Below, piece by piece: positions 44,908 through 56,018 of a stretch of DNA of 64,000 nucleotides. The notes beneath the pieces were generated by a model that saw only the letters and a program-made list of their open reading frames with translations, was not told where the DNA came from and searched no databases. A program made the translations under genes and the position numbers. The DNA is from Dugong dugon (Eukaryota; Chordata; Mammalia; Sirenia; Dugongidae). The DNA is taken from the NCBI GenBank assembly GCA_030035585.1, contig CM057476.1:19452501-19516500 (forward strand). The letters run 5' to 3'. Position 1 is the stretch's first letter; each line of letters opens with the position of its first letter.

Positions 44908-45800
44908 GTATTTTTATACTTCTTTTAATTGTACTTTAGATGAAAGTTTACAGAACAAACTATCTTCCCATTAAACAATTAGTACACATATTGTGTTGTG
45001 ACATTGGTTACCAACTCCACGACATGTTAACACTCTCCCTTCTCGACCTTGGGTTCCCCATTACCAGCTATCCTGTCCCCTCCTGCCTTCTAGTCCTTGT
45101 CCCCAGGCGGGTGTGCCCCTTTAGTCTCATTTTGTTTTATGGGCGTGTCTAATTTTTGGCTGAAGGGTGAACCTCAGGAGTGACGTCATTACTGAGCTGA
45201 AAGGGTGTCCGGGGGGCCATACTCTCGGGGTTTCTCCAGTCTCTGTCAGGCCAGTAAGTCTGGTCTTTTTTTATGAGTTAGAATTTTGTTCTACCTTTGT
45301 CGCCAGCTCTGTCCGGGACCCTCTATTTGATCCCTGTCCGAGCAGTCAGTGGTGGTAGGCAGGCACCATCTAGTTGTGCTGGACTCAGTCTGGTAGAGGC
45401 CATGATAGTTGTGGTCCATTAGTCCTTTGTACTAATCTTTCCTTTGTGTCTTTGGTTTTCTTCATTCTACCTTACTCCAGATGGGGTGAGGCCAGTAGAG
45501 TATCTTAGACGGCCACTCACAAGCTTTTAAGACCCCAGACGCTAGTCACCAGTACACCAACCCAGGAACAAGAACTAGAAAGCAGGAGGGGTCAGGAAAG
45601 CTGGTAGTAGGGAGCCCAAGGTCGAGAAGAGAGAGTGTTGACATGTTGTGGGGTTGGTAACCAATGTCACAAAACAATATGTGTTCTAATTGTTTATCTA
45701 GCAGCTAGTTTGTTCTGTAAACCTTCACCTAAAGTATAATAATAAAAAAATAAAAATACTATAAACCCAGATGCTACTCACCAAAGTAGAATGTAGATCA
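44908..45800 (-). mobile_element. L1-like 3' end carrying an inverted nested copy
   Basis: Antisense element (44908 on) broken at 45551 by a sense-oriented 3' end of the same family (45552-45759). The 18-nt sequence cccagacgctagtcacca at 45534-45551 recurs with two changes at 45766-45783, the expected target-site duplication. Arms 44908-45117 and 45552-45759 are inverted. Confidence 0.8.
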
Positions 45801-45954
45801 TTTTGTTTGTAAACTATGTTATGGCAGCTGAGCTAGATGTTCCCCAAGACCATGGTCCCCACAGCTCTCAGCCCAGTAATTTGGTCCCTCAAGGAGTTTG
45901 GATGTGTCTGTGGAGCTTCCATGACCTGGCCTTGCACCAAGTTGTGCTGGCTTC

Positions 45955-46030
45955 CCTAGTGGAGCACAGTTTTACTCTGACACACATGGGGTTTCCATGA
46001 GTTGGAGTCAAATTGATGGCAACTTATTTT
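45955..46030 (+). repeat. AfroSINE 3' end
   Basis: ttactctgacacacatgggg ... gagtcaaattgatggcaact. Confidence 0.75.
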
Positions 46031-46140
46031 TTCTTTTTTTTATGGTGCTTTCAAGTTACAATAGCAAGAGTTGAGTAGTTTTGACAGAGTCCATATGGCC
46101 TGCAAAGCCTAAGCTATTTACTCTCTGGTTTTACAGAAAA

Positions 46141-46296
46141 TGGAAACTGTGGTGGCGTAGTGATTAAGAGCTACGGCTGCTAACCAAAAGGTCACAGTTC
46201 GAATCCACCAGGCGCTCCTTGGAAACCCTATAGGGCAGTTCTACTCTATCCATTCATGAGTCAGAATCAACTTGATGGCAATGGGTTTGGTTTGAG
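46141..46296 (+). repeat. AfroSINE, short form
   Basis: ggaaactgtggtggcgtagt ... cttggaaaccctatagggca. Confidence 0.9.
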
Positions 46297-46513
46297 TTTT
46301 TTTTTACAGAAAAAGTTTATCAACCTCTCCTCTGGAGCTGAAGAAGTAGATTTTGTTTAACCATAACGTTCTGAAATGTGAGCAAATTTGCCTGTCGCTA
46401 CTGTTTAGAGATCATTTAGAGATGACTTCTTGTACTCCTCCAGTCTAAGTTTTCTCAGGTTGTGAGGACGTCTTTCATGTCATCTGAGAATGTCCACTGT
46501 GCTTCTGCTTCAG

Positions 46514-46632
46514 GTGTACGTGCGGAGGGGCTACATCGCCTATGAGTTGAACAGCCTGCAGCACCGGCAGCTCCCGGATGGCACCTGCGTGGTGGAATTT
46601 CAGTTCATGCTGCCCTCCTCCCACCCAAACAG
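46514..46632 (+). CDS. ACACB: ACACB exon 20: central domain
   Basis: 119 nt, phase 0 in and 2 out (cttcag / gtaggc). Encodes [20 protein letters not shown] then [19 protein letters not shown] and a split Arg codon. About human residues 1295-1334. Confidence 0.95.
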
Positions 46633-46687
46633 GTAGGCAGTGGGCACACCTGGGGACACCTGGAGTTCTCTCCTCCCTCACCTCTCT

Positions 46688-46855
46688 GGAAACCCTGGTG
46701 GCGTAGTGGTTAAGAGCTATGCCTGCTAACCGAAAGGCCGGCAGTTCAAATCCACCAGGCTGTCCTTGGAAACCCTATGGGGCAGTTCTACTCTGTCCTC
46801 TAGGGTCGCTATGGGTCAGAGTTGACCCAACGGCAACAGGTTTTTTTTGGTTTTC
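46688..46855 (+). repeat. AfroSINE, short form
   Basis: Well preserved sense copy (ggaaaccctggtggcgtagt ... gggtcgctatgggtcagagt); flanks ctcacctct and ctcacctccct suggest a target-site duplication. Confidence 0.92.
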
Positions 46856-47010
46856 TCACCTCCCTAGTCCTGACTCTGCAGGAACCGGCAAGTACTCCTG
46901 GGAATGATGGTGGAGAGACATCAGAGCCACCACTTCCCCACTGCCGCTTCTCCCCAATCTCTGTTAGCTCATTTATAAAATCGAGGTAATCTAGTGCCTG
47001 CCTTGTAGAC

Positions 47011-47170
47011 CCACACTGTCCAATATGGTCACCACTCCCCACGTGTGGCTATTTAAATGAACAACAATGTATCCAATTTAAAAATTCAGTCCTTCAGTCA
47101 CACGAGCTGCATTTCAGGTATGCAGTGGCTCCATGTGGCTCATGGCTACCGTGTTGGACGGTGCAGATAG
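47011..47170. repeat. hAT-type MITE, full length
   Basis: cactgtccaatatggtcacc at one end and inverted ggctaccgtgttggacggtg at the other. Confidence 0.8.
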
Positions 47171-47689
47171 GAACATTTCTCTCATCCCGGAAAGATCTAC
47201 TGGACGGTGCTGCACAGACCATTGTGAAGAGTAGATGAAATATGGCGCAGACAGCATTTGGAACAGTCCCCATTACGCGGAAAGTGCTCGATGAATATTA
47301 GCAATCACCGTGGTTATTGTTAGTTATTGCTGCCTCGTGGCAGGCCCCTGGTCAGGTGCTTCCACTAAGTGCTTCCAGAAACACTTGATCTCATCCAGCC
47401 TTCACCATCTGTCTGCCAAAAATGTGTTCTCGTCCCCATTTTACAGATCAGGTACCCCGGGCGCTCACTTGGTTTAGCCCACGCTGCTTTTGTTTCTCAT
47501 TGACACGAAGCTGGAAGTGAGCCCAGGTGGCCCCTCCCTTCCAAGTTCTTTCACAGCATCGAGTGGCCCTTGGCAGGGGGCTGCTGCAGGCTTGGGGGGC
47601 CACCTGCCCGTGTCCATGCAGCTTAGTGGAGCCCTCGATGTTCTCAACTGACGATGTCCGAATGTGCCTGAGTAGCTCAAGCACAGTTT

Positions 47690-48390
47690 CTTTTTTTAAT
47701 AGTGGTAAAATAATCTGTAACATAAAATTTTCCATTTTAGCCATTTATAAGTGTACAATTCAGTGACATTAATTACATTCATCCAGCTGTGCAACCATCA
47801 CCACTATCTATTTCCAAAACCTTTTTGTCACCCCCCAGCAGAAACTCCGTCCCCCTTAAGCAGTAACAACCCATTGCCCACCAGCTCCTGGTAACCACTC
47901 AACTCCTTTGATATCTATGCACATGCCTGTTCTGGATACTTGATGTAAGTGGGATCATACAATACTTGTCCCTTTGTGTCTGGTTTATTTCACTCAGCAT
48001 CATCTTTTTAGGGTCCCTCCATATGGCAGCACATTATCAGTGCTTCATTCCTTGTTATGGGTGAGTAATAGTCTATTGGGAGCCCTGGTGGTACAGTGGT
48101 TAAGCACTCAGCTGCTAACCGAAAGGTCAGTGGTTTGAAGCCACCAGCCGCTCTGTGGGAGAAAGATGTGGCGGTCTGCTTCCATAAAGATTACAGCCTT
48201 GGAAACCCTCTGGGGCAGTTCTGTCTGTCCCGCCGGGTTGCTATGAGTCAGGATCGGCAATGGGGTTCATGTTCCGTTATGTAGATATACCACACCTTGT
48301 TTATCCATTCATCTGCTGATGAACATGTAGGTTGTGTCCACCTTGTGGCTATTGCGAACAGTGCTGCCGTGAACTCTGGTGTCCAGGTTC
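47690..48390 (-). mobile_element. L1 3' end split by AfroSINE
   Basis: Antisense: ctgtaacataaaattttcca, gtgggatcatacaatacttg, tttatccattcatctgctga. SINE at 48078-48268. Confidence 0.83.
48078..48268 (+). repeat. AfroSINE, long form
   Basis: gggagccctggtggtacagt ... ctgcttccataaagattaca. Confidence 0.92.
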
Positions 48391-49119
48391 ACCATCTCTT
48401 TTTTTTAACACATCTTATTTCAGGGCCCCAAGTGCCGTTCTGGTCAGGTAGAGTGCAATACCTTCTCCTAAAGCGATTGTGTCTCCGGGGTCTGGAGGGT
48501 TCTCTTTCACTCTCCCGCCTCTGTAGTTCTGGTTCTCAAAGGCCTTGCTTGTGGCTACAGTGGTCTCGTCCTGATCTGGGGGCTCTGCTGATCAGATCTT
48601 GTACCTACCTGGGCAACAGGTTTCAGGCTTTCTGAAACAGGGATTTCTCTGGTCGCTTGGGATTTTCAAAGAAATGTTTCACTTTCCTTTGGTTTTTAAG
48701 AAGAAAGATGCTGCCTTCTTAGTGGATAAAGAGAAGAACTGCTTCCCTGTAAGGCTGCTCCTTTCATAGTTGTGATTCAGCTTTACCCTTCTTCCCAGGA
48801 GAAAGGATTCTGACATTTTACCCAATTGAGAGAAAGGGAGACTGCCTACAGCCAGAAACCATTCTGGGGACTGTGGATGGTGGATGGTGGAGATTATCTG
48901 CCCCTAAGGAGGAAGTCCTTTCTCTCTTGGCTTCATTGTCTCAGCTGGTAACCTGTTAGCAGGGAAGGCAGTTCGGTGAGGGTTGTGGGTCAGGTCTTGT
49001 TTCTTAGGAAGAAACTGCCGTGTATCCAGCTTGTTTGTGCTGACCCCAGTACGCGCACAGGTCCCTGTATTGTTGACTCAGAGATTCCCTAGCTGGGCCT
49101 ATGCTTTTTTTTTTAAAAC

Positions 49120-49260
49120 ATAGATTTTTTCCTTTTTTTTAATTGTAGCGAGAGTATACATAGCAAAACGTTTGCCGATTCAACAATTGCTGCATGTACA
49201 ATTCACTGTCATTATTACAGTCTTCTTGTTGGGCAACCATTGTTACTATCTTTTTCAAAC
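49120..49260 (-). repeat. Afrotherian-type L1 3' end
   Basis: attgtagcgagagtatacat, ttgctgcatgtacaattcac. Confidence 0.65.
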
Positions 49261-49539
49261 TAAGGTCTAGGCCCTCACTTTTGCTGTTGGCTGGAGGTGC
49301 TGGGAGATCTCTCTGGGCCTGTGGCCCCAGAAGAGACCCTCCTTTGCAGCTGCCCCCCACCCAGCTCTGTGGGGCCTCTGGCTTAGCCCTCAACACCTGC
49401 ATTTGTGGAGTGGGCGCGTTGTGAATTGTTGGGGAGCAGAGAGTAGGTCAGACAAGGGTCAGTAGGCATGCCAGGCTGTGGCTTATGCAGGTAACACACT
49501 CCAGTGCCCTCAGGGGCTGTGGATGTCACCAGAAGCTGG

Positions 49540-49738
49540 GGAGCTACCTAGGTGGTGCAAACAGTTCATGTGCTTGGCTGCCGACCAAAAGGTTGGAGGT
49601 TCAGGTTCAGCCAGAGGCACCTCAGAAGAAAGGCCTGGCAATCTACTTCTGAAAAAATCAACCATTTAGAACCCTATGGAGCACAGTTCCACTCATGGGG
49701 TCGCCATGAGTTGGAGTGGACTCGGGGGTACCTGGTTG
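49540..49738 (+). repeat. AfroSINE, long form
   Basis: taggtggtgcaaacagttca ... gtcgccatgagttggagtgg. Confidence 0.87.
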
Positions 49739-49904
49739 CCAGTTAATTAAAATATATTAAATGTTACAATTATATTATATTAAGTTATATTTTAAAATGC
49801 TGCATGGACCAAACAAAACTCTCTGTGGGTGGAATTCATGCAGCCCTGCCAGTGTGTGACCTCTGGATTTGGCTGCCGGGAGTCTGGTCAGCTCCAAGGG
49901 GCAT

Positions 49905-50735
49905 GGTTAATGATTTCAGGGGTATATAAGAGGAATGCATACACACAGGCTCCACCTCACCTGTTGGGGGTCCCCAAGACCACCTCCTAGGTTCGATGAT
50001 TCACTAAGGGGACTCACAGGATTCAACATACAGTTGTACTCACAGCTATGATTTATTACAGTGAAAAGATACAAAGCGAAATCAGCAACTGGAAAAGGGG
50101 CATGGGAAGAAGTCTGGGGGAAAACCAGGCACAAGCTTCCAGAGTCTTCTCCCAGGGAGCCACACAAACCAGTTGCTGTCAAGCCAACACCAATTCGTAG
50201 CAACACGATGTGTGTCAGAGTACAACTGTGCTCCATAGGGTTTGAATGGCTGATTTTTTGGAAGTAGATTGCCAGACCTTTCTTCCAGGGCACCTATGGG
50301 TGGACTCAAACTCAACCTTTTGGGTAGCAGCCAAGTGCATTAACCATTTGCACCACCCAGGGACTCCACCTTAATTCTTCCAGCTATAAGTTGTGACAAA
50401 TATGTGTGAAATGTCTACCAGCTTGTTAGAAACTTGGTATCCTGGGTTTTTATTGGGGGCTACTTCCTTAGGCACCCTCTGCCTAGCACATACCAAAATT
50501 CCAGACTCTCAGAAGGAAAGCAGGTGTTCAGCATATAGCACACTGTTTATGCAAACAGTTTAGGCATAGTGAGACACGCTTATCAGTTCTGGAAATGGTG
50601 GTGTGGACCCTCTTGAATCCAAGTTCCCAGACACCATCCAAGGGCCGACCTTGCAAGCAGGCCTTTCTAATGGTCTCAGGCCTGCCGTGTCAACTCCTTT
50701 CTGTGCACCATCTGATAAACAACACCTCCTTCACC
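49905..50735 (-). mobile_element. LTR-like element split by AfroSINE
   Basis: ccccaagaccacctcctagg, ctatgatttattacagtgaa, atgcaaacagtttaggcata resemble an ERV-type solo LTR in reverse orientation; family not assigned. AfroSINE nested at 50170-50368. Confidence 0.55.
50170..50368 (-). repeat. AfroSINE, long form
   Basis: gttgctgtcaagccaacacc ... tgcaccacccagggactcc. Confidence 0.87.
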
Positions 50736-50736
50736 C

Positions 50737-50901
50737 GAGCCCTGGTGGTGCAGTGGTTAAGAGCTCGGCTGCTAACCAAAAGTTCAGTAGATCGAATCCA
50801 CCAGCCACTCGTTGGAAACCCTATGGGGGCTGTTCTACTCTGTGCTGTAGGTCGCTATGAGTTGGAATCGACTTGATGGCAACAGGTTTGGTTTGGTTTT
50901 T
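50737..50901 (+). repeat. AfroSINE, short form
   Basis: cgagccctggtggtgcagtg ... cgctatgagttggaatcgac. Confidence 0.92.
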
Positions 50902-51196
50902 TCACCTGATTCCGGGGTCTGATTCCATCACCCCCCCTCAGGTGACCCATGTGCATTTGCTCCTGATAACCAGTGACCCTCTACACTCTAACAGGCTGCT
51001 GGTCTTTGGGCAGATTTAGTATCTGGTGCTGTCAGGAGAGGAGGTTTGCTGGAGGGGGAGGGAGCAGGGTGAGCAGAGGCCTGGGGTGTCTCTGGACCAA
51101 ATTGGCATTGGGTGTGTTCATTCTGTGTCTAAATTCTCCACTTTGGATTTACGCTGGGACCGTGTTGGGACTGGACTTGTATGCATGAATGCATCG

Positions 51197-51224
51197 TTCA
51201 TTCATTCGTTCATTCGTTCATTCA
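51197..51224. repeat. (ATTC/GTTC)n tetranucleotide run
   Basis: Seven units of cattcattcgttcattcgtt type. Confidence 0.9.
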
Positions 51225-51420
51225 CTTACTGAGCTCTTACTCTATGCTGGGGTCCTGAACACTCGACGACTTCTCAGTATCTGGCCCCAGTATCAGTCCC
51301 CACGTTAAGCCCTTGTTTCAGAAGGCTCTAATGCTGGTCCGGCTTGCCGAAGCTTCGGGGGCAGGACCTCAGGCTGGGTCTCTGTACAACTGCTGCATCC
51401 CGCTTCTCGCTGCCCTGCAG

Positions 51421-51558
51421 GATGTCCATGCCCATCAGTGTCACCAACCCTGACCTGATGAGGCACAGCACGGAGCTCTTCATGGACAGTGGCTTCTCCC
51501 CCCTGTGTCAGCGGATGGGGGCCATGGTCGCCTTCCAGAGATTCGAGGATTTCATCAG
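51421..51558 (+). CDS. ACACB: ACACB exon 21: central domain
   Basis: 138 nt, phase 2 both ends (ccctgcag / gtaccc). Encodes [20 protein letters not shown] then [20 protein letters not shown] and FEDFI. It is frame-neutral if skipped. The donor gtaccc is weak. About human residues 1334-1380. Confidence 0.94.
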
Positions 51559-52328
51559 GTACCCAGTGTGACAGAGGGGCTGGGCAAGCTTCCCCTGACC
51601 CTCCGTTTCCCTTGACATATGGGATGGAGGAGGTCCCACACATCACATGATTTCGTTGGTAATAACAGAATAATAATAGCATCATAGCCAAGAGAGTGGG
51701 CGTTCCCCTTAGCCCGTCTGCATTTAAACCTTGGCTCTGCCGCTTCCTCATCATGAGACCCTGAGCAGATTATTTAACCTCTCTGTACCTCAGTTTCCTC
51801 ATCTCTAAAATGGGGATAAGAGTAAGACCTACCCATAGGGTTGCCATGATAATTAGAGAGTATACATGAAAGACTATATGTAAAATGTAATTAATATGTC
51901 AATAACATAGTCAGTAAGTGCTAGCGATCTGTGCTATTACAATTCCTGTCTTTTCAACCTGTCGCTTGGGTTATCCTGTTGGATCTTCACCACGGCCTTA
52001 TGAGCCTTGATTCAAGGTGAGGTGACGTTTCCTAGAATCTCACAGTCACTGAAAGGGGGAGCTGAGAGTTGCACTCAAGCCCAGCTGACACCCCACAGTA
52101 TTGGGGATCCTCCCCTTTAATCATGATCACAGACCACATAGGTCCATTCTTCCATTTGGGGGAAGAACCCATCAGGCGTGCCTTTTGCCTCATCAAGGAA
52201 CCGATGAGGTCTGCACAGGATGGGTGAGATCAGAGAGTGTTGGTTGGTAAAGAAGGCAGGCCCACCTCTCCCATCTGCCTAGCAAGGGACCACTGCCTGC
52301 AACTTTCCCCTCTGCCCCTCACCCCCAG
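51559..52328 (+). other. Intron 21
   Basis: Sense MIR (51693-51940), reverse MIR trace (51960-52110), otherwise unique. Confidence 0.78.
51693..51940 (+). repeat. MIR SINE
   Basis: aaaccttggctctgccgctt, tctgtacctcagtttcctca. Confidence 0.87.
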
Positions 52329-52428
52329 GAACTTTGATGAAGTGATCTCCTGCTTCGCCAACGTGCCCAAGGACATTCCCCTCTTCAGCAAGGCCCAAAC
52401 CTCCCTGTACTCGGACGATGATGGCAAG
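52329..52428 (+). CDS. ACACB: ACACB exon 22: central domain
   Basis: 100 nt, phase 2 in and 0 out (acccccag / gtacca). Encodes [20 protein letters not shown] then [13 protein letters not shown]. The following intron is only 156 nt and the donor is weak. The opposite strand carries long open frames here, which are shadows. About human residues 1380-1413. Confidence 0.94.
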
Positions 52429-52584
52429 GTACCAAGGGCTTAGAAGTGGGTGGTGGGGCTGTGGGAGGGGCAGTGGGGCCTCGGGAGTTCGGTGGGGGAT
52501 GGCGCAGGAGAGGGCAGGGAGCCTCTGGAGGGGATGGTGGGGCCATGGGCTGGCCACCACCGCACACGTGTTTTCCCCTCTCAG

Positions 52585-52692
52585 AGCACCAGGGACGAGC
52601 CCATCCATATCCTGAACGTGGCCCTCCAGTCTGCAGACCACCTGGAGGACGAGGAGCTGGTGCCGATCTTCCGGACGTTCGTGCAGTCCAAG
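52585..52692 (+). CDS. ACACB: ACACB exon 23: central domain, weak donor
   Basis: Thirty-six codons, phase 0 (ctctcag / gtgctt). Encodes [20 protein letters not shown] then [16 protein letters not shown]. The donor AAG|GTGCTT departs from consensus at +4 to +6, which may matter because the next two exons are tiny and frame-neutral. About human residues 1414-1449. Confidence 0.93.
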
Positions 52693-53213
52693 GTGCTTCG
52701 GTATAGCTGGGATTTGTGGGGCCCGTGGAGGAGGCGGAGCGTGTGGTCTTGGCGAGGTGCTGGAGGTGCCCAGCGCCTGAGGGTTGTGGGGTGGCCATGC
52801 TGCTGAGTGCTTCAGAGATACAGGCCTGGCTTCCCATCCTGGCTCTGCTTCCCTCATTGCCGGCAAACTTGGCGGCAGTGGCTGACCGGCAGAGGCTCGG
52901 TTTCCTCATGTGCAACATGGGGACAGCATTTCTGTTTGCCAGGGTGTTGCAATGATGGTGGGAAGGGGAGATGTTTTCACTGGAGTAACTCAGAAGCTCA
53001 CAGTGTTAAAATGGCCAATTAAATTGACAACTGTGTATGCAAAAAACTGTGAGTTACTTTTTCAGAATTCTTCTGTAAGCATGTGGTGGTCTTTTCTAGC
53101 ATATGTTCTCAGTTGGTGGTGGGGATGGCTATTATGTACCTGCAGGGACCTCAGCGGCAAACAAATGTGGAGCAGCTAGGCGAGCGGGGTCGTAGAAATA
53201 AAATGAGATCGTA

Positions 53214-53640
53214 TTCACACGCACATACACACACACTCATGCATGTGTATGTACACACACATTCACACACGTACGCATTCACAGTCGCTCACATTTAGAC
53301 ACATGTACACATTCACACATATATACAGATATACATTAATACACATTTACACTGTGTACACACATTCACACACATACACATTCACAAATTCACACATACA
53401 CATCTACACACATATATATTCACAAATGTATACATATGCACACACACACATATACACATTCACACATACATATACATATTTACAGATATGTACACACATT
53501 CACATATGTAAACACATTTACACACTCACATCACACACGTATGCACGTTCACACACACATTTACACATGTAAACATTTACACACTCACATACATATGTAT
53601 GCATGTTCACACATGCATACACACATTCTTACGCAACACA
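53214..53640. repeat. CA-rich tract (about 430 nt)
   Basis: Imperfect mixture of cacacatacacattcacac-type units with almost no G on the + strand. Confidence 0.95.
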
Positions 53641-53959
53641 CATTCCCCCCCAGCTGAGAACCAGTTATCAGGCTCTCAATAACCAGGTTGGTTTCCACAC
53701 AGGGATCCTCCTCGTTTTGCAGTTTGTCCTCTCACTTCCCAGCCAGCCTTCGCTAAAGCATTCTTCTACGTGCGTGATTTTACCTCTTCTCTTTCTGAAA
53801 CGGGCTAAGAAGATTTGTTTCCCCTAATGATTTCCCTCACCATAGTGACAAAGCCGACAATGACCTTAGTTTCTTGTCTTCTGGGTGTTTTCCTTCTCCA
53901 TAAAAGTATATATAATAGTTCATTTGGGGAGCAACTAAAACCGGTTTTGTCCTTTCTTC

Positions 53960-55343
53960 GGGTCAGTTTTTTTATTGCTGTCTAATGTACAGAGAAATGC
54001 ACAAGTCATATATGTATAGCTTGATGCATTTCCACAGTGAATGCACAAGTGTAACCAGCATTTGATCAAGACACGGACCATCCCCAGCCCCCTGGAAGCC
54101 CCTCATGCCTTCTCCCGTCACTGCCTCCCTAAAGATAGCTGATCACTGTGCTGACTTCTAAGTATAGATTCGTTGGTCTGTTCTTGAATGTTACATAAAT
54201 GGAAGCATACAGTTTGTATTCTTTCATGTGGGACTTTTTTTTGCTCAAGTTATGCTTTTTTTTTTAAATTGTGGTAATATAACGATTGTGCTAATAAAAT
54301 ATAATTAATTGTTTAATACAATAATTTAATTGTTATATAACAAAAATTGTCATTGCAACATTTTTTACACGTACAATCCAGTGACATTAATCACTTCCAT
54401 CATGTTGTGCGAACATCACCACTATTCATTTCCAAACATTTCCATCACCCTTCGCAGAAGCTCAGCGCCCTCCCACAGCAAGTAATGAGTCCCTCGTTCC
54501 CCTTCTCTCCCTTCCCTGGTACCAGTAGTAAACTTTGGTCTCTATACATTTGCCTACTCTAGATAGTTCGTGTAAGTGGGAACATACGCTATTTGTCCTT
54601 TTGTGACTCACTTATTCAGCATAATGATTTCAAGGTTCATCCATGTTGTCGCATGTATCAGGACTCCATTTCTCTTTACAGCTGAGTAATATTCCGTTGT
54701 ATGTATGTGCACCATTTTGTTTATCCATTCATCTTTAACTTATCTTTTTTTATAACGGCTCTTTTGATGTGTCGTTCACATGCCTTGCAGTTCACCTACG
54801 CTGAACAGTAATACACTTCAGTGGTTTTAGGTGTAATCATAGAGGTGTGCCACCGTCAGCACTGTTCACTTCTGAACATTCTCATCACCCTAAAAAGAAA
54901 CCCTATACCCACTGGCAGTCACTCCCTATTTTCTCCCCAACACCCTCCTCCCGCAAGCCCTGTTGTTGTTAGGTGCCATTGAGTCGATTTCAACTCATAG
55001 GGATCCCATGTGACAGAGTAGAACCTTCCCATAGGGTTTCGTAGGCTGTCATCTTTACGGCTGCTGGGTAGGTTTGAACCATCAACCTTTTTTTTTTGGT
55101 AGCAGCTGAGCACTTATCTGTTGCGCCACCAGGGCTCCTTCCCCCAGCCCTAGGCAACCGCTAATCTACTTTCTGTGTGTATAGATTTGCCTACTCTGGA
55201 CATTTTCTCTAAATGGAATTAGACAACATGTGGTCCTTCATGGCTGGCTTCTTTTACTTAGAATAATGTTTTCAGGGTTCACCCATGTTGTAGCATGTAT
55301 CAGAGCTTTATTCCTTTTTATGGCTGAATAATATTCCATTGTG
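53960..55343 (-). mobile_element. Series of antisense L1 3' ends, last one split by AfroSINE
   Basis: gcttgatgcatttccacagt; tacaatccagtgacattaat; ggctgaataatattccattg, all standard L1 3' landmarks in reverse. AfroSINE at 54961-55138 divides the last copy, with agccct repeated at the breakpoints. Confidence 0.82.
54961..55138 (-). repeat. AfroSINE
   Basis: gccattgagtcgatttcaac ... tgcgccaccagggctcc, nested in L1. Confidence 0.9.
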
Positions 55344-55362
55344 TCTTTGGTTTTTAATGCAG

Positions 55363-55419
55363 AGAAATATCCTTGTGGATTATGGACTCCGAAGAATCAC
55401 ATTCCTGATTGCCCAAAAG
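55363..55419 (+). CDS. ACACB: ACACB exon 24: 57-nt exon
   Basis: Nineteen codons, phase 0 (atgcag / gtcagt). Encodes RNILVDYGLRRITFLIAQK. L1-derived sequence ends about 20 nt upstream, so the branch point probably lies in the L1. The last codon is Lys (AAG), where I recall Glu in the ACC family. About human residues 1450-1468. Confidence 0.93.
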
Positions 55420-55663
55420 GTCAGTCCAATTCTCAGTTCACCTGTCTAAGTCTTTTCCCTTCTCCAAGACCCAGTACCATTTATGTGACTTTTATCCTGC
55501 AGATTAGGGTGGAAGAAATCAATCGCTAGAAAGGAGAAGGCTTTCCAAATGATTCATTCTAGAAGCGGACTGGGTTATCATTAAAAAATACAAAATAAGT
55601 GTGCAAATTTTTAAATGCGTCTTGCTTGATTTAATTGTCTTTCACATGGGTTTCTTTTTGCAG
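55420..55663 (+). other. Intron 24 (244 nt)
   Basis: Short unique intron between the two tiny exons, ending in tttctttttgcag. Confidence 0.9.
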
Positions 55664-55705
55664 AAAGAATTTCCCAAGTTTTTCACATTCAGAGCAAGAG
55701 ACGAG
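55664..55705 (+). CDS. ACACB: ACACB exon 25: 42-nt exon
   Basis: Fourteen codons KEFPKFFTFRARDE, phase 0 (tttgcag / gtatga), preceded by a good pyrimidine tract. It is the smallest exon here. With exon 24 it makes a frame-neutral 99-nt pair between a CA-rich and a TG-rich intron tract. About human residues 1469-1482. Confidence 0.94.
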
Positions 55706-55849
55706 GTATGACCAAAAGCAATGTTTTTTTCTGTTCCTGGAATCTTTGATATTCGTGAAGAATATGGCCGCCAGCCCTTGAGACACCCCTGATTCTAGAA
55801 CATGACAACTGTTATGTAGACTCTGCCTTCCTCTGGGATTGTATTTCCA

Positions 55850-56018
55850 AAAACCAAACAAACCAAACCTGTTGCTGTCAAGTCGATTCTGACTCATAGC
55901 AACCCTACAGGACAGAGCAGAACTGCCCCATAGGGTTTCCAAGGAGCAGCTGGTGGATTTGAACTGCCAGCCTTTTGGTTAGCAGCAAGCTCTTAACCAC
56001 TGTGCCACCAGGCCTCCA
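55850..56018 (-). repeat. AfroSINE, short form, with target-site duplication
   Basis: gttgctgtcaagtcgattct ... ctgtgccaccaggcctcc; atttccaaaaacc before and atttccaacaaaaacc after. Confidence 0.92.

Larger units (their letters stand above)
43036..46513 (+). other. Intron 19
   Basis: MIR (43115-43318), AfroSINEs (43353-43566, 44425-44565, 45955-46030, 46141-46296), L1-like element carrying an inverted nested copy (44908-45800). 43600-44400 and 46300-46513 look unique. Confidence 0.76.
46633..51420 (+). other. Intron 20
   Basis: AfroSINEs (46688-46855, 48078-48268, 49540-49738, 50170-50368, 50737-50901), hAT MITE (47011-47170), L1 3' ends (47690-48390, 49120-49260), LTR-like element (49905-50735), ATTC run (51197-51224). 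48420-49110 and 50905-51190 look unique. Confidence 0.76.
52693..55362 (+). other. Intron 23
   Basis: MIR trace (52810-52960), CA-rich tract (53214-53640), unique 53645-53955, L1 3' ends (53960-54250, 54255-54730, 54740-55343) with an AfroSINE nested in the last. L1 sequence reaches to within about 20 nt of exon 24. Confidence 0.82.

Noticed and set aside
52279..52918. 195- and 177-codon antisense open frames
   Set aside because: Shadows of GC-rich exons 22-23 and flanks; nothing recognisable in the translations.
53214..53640. CRISPR-like array
   Set aside because: Irregular simple repeat with no spacer/repeat structure, in a mammalian intron.
53083..53657. His/Thr/Tyr-rich open frames of about 70-110 codons
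   Set aside because: Translation of the CA-rich tract, no protein-like composition.
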